Origin: Parasponia andersonii
Lineage: Eukaryota; Streptophyta; Magnoliopsida; Rosales; Cannabaceae
Direction: 5' to 3'
Length of the DNA: 64,000 bases
Assembly: GCA_002914805.1 (NCBI GenBank)
Contig: JXTB01000120.1
Span: forward strand, 559,738 to 623,737
The translations under genes and the position numbers were made by a program. How positions within the stretch are numbered: the stretch's first letter is position 1; every line of letters starts with the position of its first letter. A model generated the notes under the pieces. The model made no database searches. It saw only the letters and a list, made by a program, of their open reading frames with translations, and was not told the origin of the DNA. This document shows, one piece after another, positions 61,526 through 64,000 of this stretch.

Positions 61526-62361
61526 TGTGGGATCCGTTCCCAAATCATACACCATGTGGACGATTAAGTGGCAGAACAGGTCACGAACGGGACCCACCGT
61601 CTGACGGGTGTTGAGAATGATTAGCTAAAGGCCACGCGGGTCACACGCAATTTCGCAATCAGCTGTTGGGCCGTCCGAGGTTAGGGCCAAGCCCATCATA
61701 GACCCTAGACAGACTCGGCCTAGTCAGCCCTTATCTCGACAGCTGGGGGGTCGGAAGCCCCAAGGGTCTTCCACCAAAATACAATGGAAAGCAACTCACA
61801 ACTCCAGACCCAGACAGAGCATTTAATGCGATCTTGGGTAGGCGTACGCAGGGGGCAAGCCGTCCTGACAGAACGGCGATTTGACCAAATCTCACCCCTG
61901 ACAGATTCAAGCTATAGGAAGCGGCGGAAACCAGGCTACAGCAATACAGAGATGATCACGGTAATCTCGGCTCGTGACCTCTGGGAGACATTTTGAGGAA
62001 AAAGATACTCAGTCCTGAGACTGAGAACCGAGTGGTTCACAATCTCAGGACTACATATATAAGAGCCATGTGTTCCTGAGAGGGGCATGTACATTTACAA
62101 AAAAAAAAAGAAGTGTATGAAAAAAGCTTATGAGCAAAAAACAAACATATACTCATATAGAACTAATTTTTTGCTACCCTGAATCATAGATAGGAAACTG
62201 ACTTAAGCATCGGAAAGTCTTTGCAGGTGGCCACCCCCGCCTCTCCGACTCACCCTGGAGTTCAGGGTACTTTTGGGATAGTGAGGACACGTGGACAGTT
62301 AGAGAGTACAACATCAGCGGTTCAAGGACACGTAGACGGCTGGTGAGAAACCGCTCCAACA
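61526..62361 (+). repeat. Element E 3' LTR
   Basis: Begins TGTGGGATCCGTTCCC and ends CGCTCCAACA. Base differences from the 5' LTR are scattered and many are transitions, as expected of methylated repeats. It is followed by the target duplication GGTAT. Confidence 0.9.
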
Positions 62362-62366
62362 GGTAT

Positions 62367-63615
62367 ATAAAGGGCCTAATTCTAGCAAAAAACATGGAAA
62401 ACTCCATCAATGTACGAAACAAAGTTGGCTCTTACGCTGGTCCAACGGTAATATAACCTAAGCTGAGATTCCATCAAGAAACGCAGAGGGGAGAACAAAA
62501 TTTTGTCGGGTTATGTTGACTCTCGTTAAATTATACACTAATCATTCTGAGCCATAATTTTAATTGAGGAGGGCATAACAACCAAAAAAAAAAAGTTTAA
62601 CAAAATGAAAGTACAAGAAGTGTAAAAATATTTCCTTTTAACAATTTTTGTAAGTTCAATATAATTTCGCTCGGAGAATTTTATACTTTGAAATCACTGC
62701 ATAATAATCTTTTTATCGATATTATACAGCGTTTATATTTATGTGTCTAGCTAACTTTTGTTTTTAACGGCAATGTGTAAACTTAATTTTTAAGGTCTAT
62801 TTCATGTTGAAACTAATTTTTAAGTTTGTAATTAGTAGGAAAGAGCCTTTGAGTTAAAGCAACATAAACATGAGAAAATTTGGCTAAGTGGCACTTTGGT
62901 GATTGGTAATAGTTTTATAGCAACTTTTCTTTGAAACTGCTACTTATGGAAGTCTCCCAATAGATGACATTTAAATTTTGGGTCCAAATTAATGAGTTTT
63001 TATACAAGGCATGTGTATAGAATTGAAATTTTAGGGGACATATCTACGAGCTTAAAGTCTTAAGGGACAAAACTAATTTCTAATAAAATTTACTTTAAAA
63101 ATGTGGGGCATTTTCCCACTAGCTACTGCATCCATCCTTGCCCTACAAACTAATTTTTAGTAGGGGTATATTGAATATTAAACGCATGTATCATGTTGTG
63201 CTAGTTCATCCTACTATGTGAAGGATATATTAGGGGTCCCATTTTGATAGGAGATTGTGAGATTGAGTTTGAGAGTATGAGATTGTCAAGTGTGAGATGA
63301 GATCACTTTGTACTCTAATTTTCATTGGGGAATTAGGTTAAATATGCTCCGTAATACCCTTATTTTGGCCCATATGTACAATTTAAAAAATATTTGAAAA
63401 ATATGCTTACGGACGAAAATACCCTTACTAATACCTAAGAGAAAATATGCCTCTTCGCCCCTTAAACTCCTCATTTCTCTTTCTCTCTCTCCAACTCTCT
63501 CTTTCGTCTCCTTCTCTGAAGAGCCAAGAATCATCGCGTCGTTAACCGAGGAAGACGAAATCTCGTCGTGCCAAAGATCATAAATCTGTCTCAGTGTTTA
63601 GGATTACGTTGAGAA
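62367..63615. other. Intergenic, no gene supported
   Basis: AT-rich DNA after element E. A CT-rich tract (about 63470-63520) may be the leader of the exon at 63618. The phrase TTAGGTTAAATATGCTCCGTA occurs here (about 63335) and again near 63930. Confidence 0.5.
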
Positions 63616-63617
63616 AA

Positions 63618-63635
63618 ATGAGTCCCCAAAAGAAG
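63618..63635 (+). other. Possible first coding exon at the window edge
   Basis: ATG AGT CCC CAA AAG AAG is followed directly by a good donor, GTAAGC, after a CT-rich leader-like stretch. Six codons are too few to identify a product. The flanking repeated phrase suggests it could belong to a Mutator-like element rather than a host gene. The remainder is outside the window. Confidence 0.3.
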
Positions 63636-63689
63636 GTAAGCAAAATCTAATTTGAGGGTTTTTTTTTTTTAATTTAGGGCATTTGTAGT

Positions 63690-64000
63690 AGAAGACGATT
63701 TAGAAATTTTTCACTTCATTCCGACATTTTTTCGATGCATTTTCGATTACCTGGTCTAAATTTTCGATCATATTTCGATGAGTATGGCTGAAAATAATAC
63801 CGGAAAATCACGCGAAATTCGACGTGTTTTCGATGGTATTTCGACGTAGTTTCGATGGTATTTCGACTCGGTTTTGATTTATAGAGTCGAAATTTCGATC
63901 CCTTTTCGATGATATTTAAAAGAGATATTAGGTTAAATATGCTCCGTATTCTCTATTTTATTAAATAGGTAAAATAAACTTTCGATGTTATTTCGACTGT
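63690..64000. repeat. TTTCGA-rich interspersed motif region
   Basis: TTTCGAT or TTTCGAC occurs at least twelve times in about 270 bases, at irregular spacing, on the plus strand. It follows the possible first exon and runs off the window. Confidence 0.6.

Larger units (their letters stand above)
50193..62361 (+). mobile_element. Element E: full-length Tat-like Ty3/gypsy retrotransposon
   Basis: LTRs at 50193-51026 (834 bp) and 61526-62361 (836 bp) run TGTGGGA...CCAACA and look about nine-tenths identical by eye. The flanking GGTAT (50188-50192 and 62362-62366) is a perfect 5-base target duplication. A primer site TGGCGCTGTCTGTAGGAA follows the 5' LTR, and a polypurine tract precedes the 3' LTR. 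The sense strand carries gag, protease, RT, RNase H, a second (archaeal-type) RNase H and integrase, to 56632. The second RNase H and the primer site are hallmarks of the Tat lineage. Downstream lie a tandem-repeat block and an antisense spliced gene. Stops and shifts occur throughout, so it is not autonomous. The stated length includes a likely 429-bp assembly duplication. Confidence 0.9.

Overview
The window is nuclear DNA of a flowering plant, most likely a eudicot. It is AT-rich and gene-poor, has one intron-rich plant gene, and is otherwise dominated by LTR retrotransposons and DNA-transposon remnants of plant lineages (CACTA/EnSpm, Tekay-like chromovirus, Tat-like gypsy, copia). The species cannot be named from the sequence. 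Two assembly scars are visible: an N run at 104-695, and a single N at 60824 flanked by two identical 428-bp copies.

Layout. 1-1885: the 3' part of a CACTA transposon, with a Ulp1/C48 peptidase C-terminus in two clear exons, palindromic subterminal repeats and a TAGTG terminus. 1886-3544: non-coding. 3550-29470: one nested block. Its host is a large element (B) with 2.3-kb LTRs, a primer site and a polypurine tract, but no recognisable coding sequence in about 5.4 kb of its own interior (LARD-like). Into B were inserted: A, a decayed Tekay-like chromovirus with a chromodomain (3876-12576, in B's 5' LTR); D, an antisense solo LTR (18230-20475, in B's interior); and C, a decayed antisense copia element (22769-27729, in B's 3' LTR). 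A, B and D have related LTR ends. 29471-35309: AT-rich intergenic DNA with possible MITEs.

35310-37839 (minus strand): the only host gene I can support, a complete trehalose-6-phosphate phosphatase gene with 11 coding exons and 388 residues. Every junction keeps frame, one intron uses a GC-AG boundary, and exon 1 carries a Thr-coding microsatellite. 37840-45303: its promoter side and intergenic DNA. 45309-46129: an antisense solo LTR related to element E. 46135-50187: intergenic.

50193-62361: element E, a complete but mutated Tat-like gypsy element of about 12.2 kb with a perfect GGTAT target duplication. Its sense strand has gag, protease, RT, RNase H, a second RNase H and integrase. Downstream of pol lie a 99-bp tandem array and then a convergent, antisense, four-exon gene. 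The antisense gene has in-phase introns, a PF04195-like N-terminal region, a charged Ser/Pro-rich middle and a long coiled coil. Together with the coding-free element B it is the most interesting biology here. 62367-64000: intergenic DNA that ends in a possible first exon of another gene or Mutator-like element.
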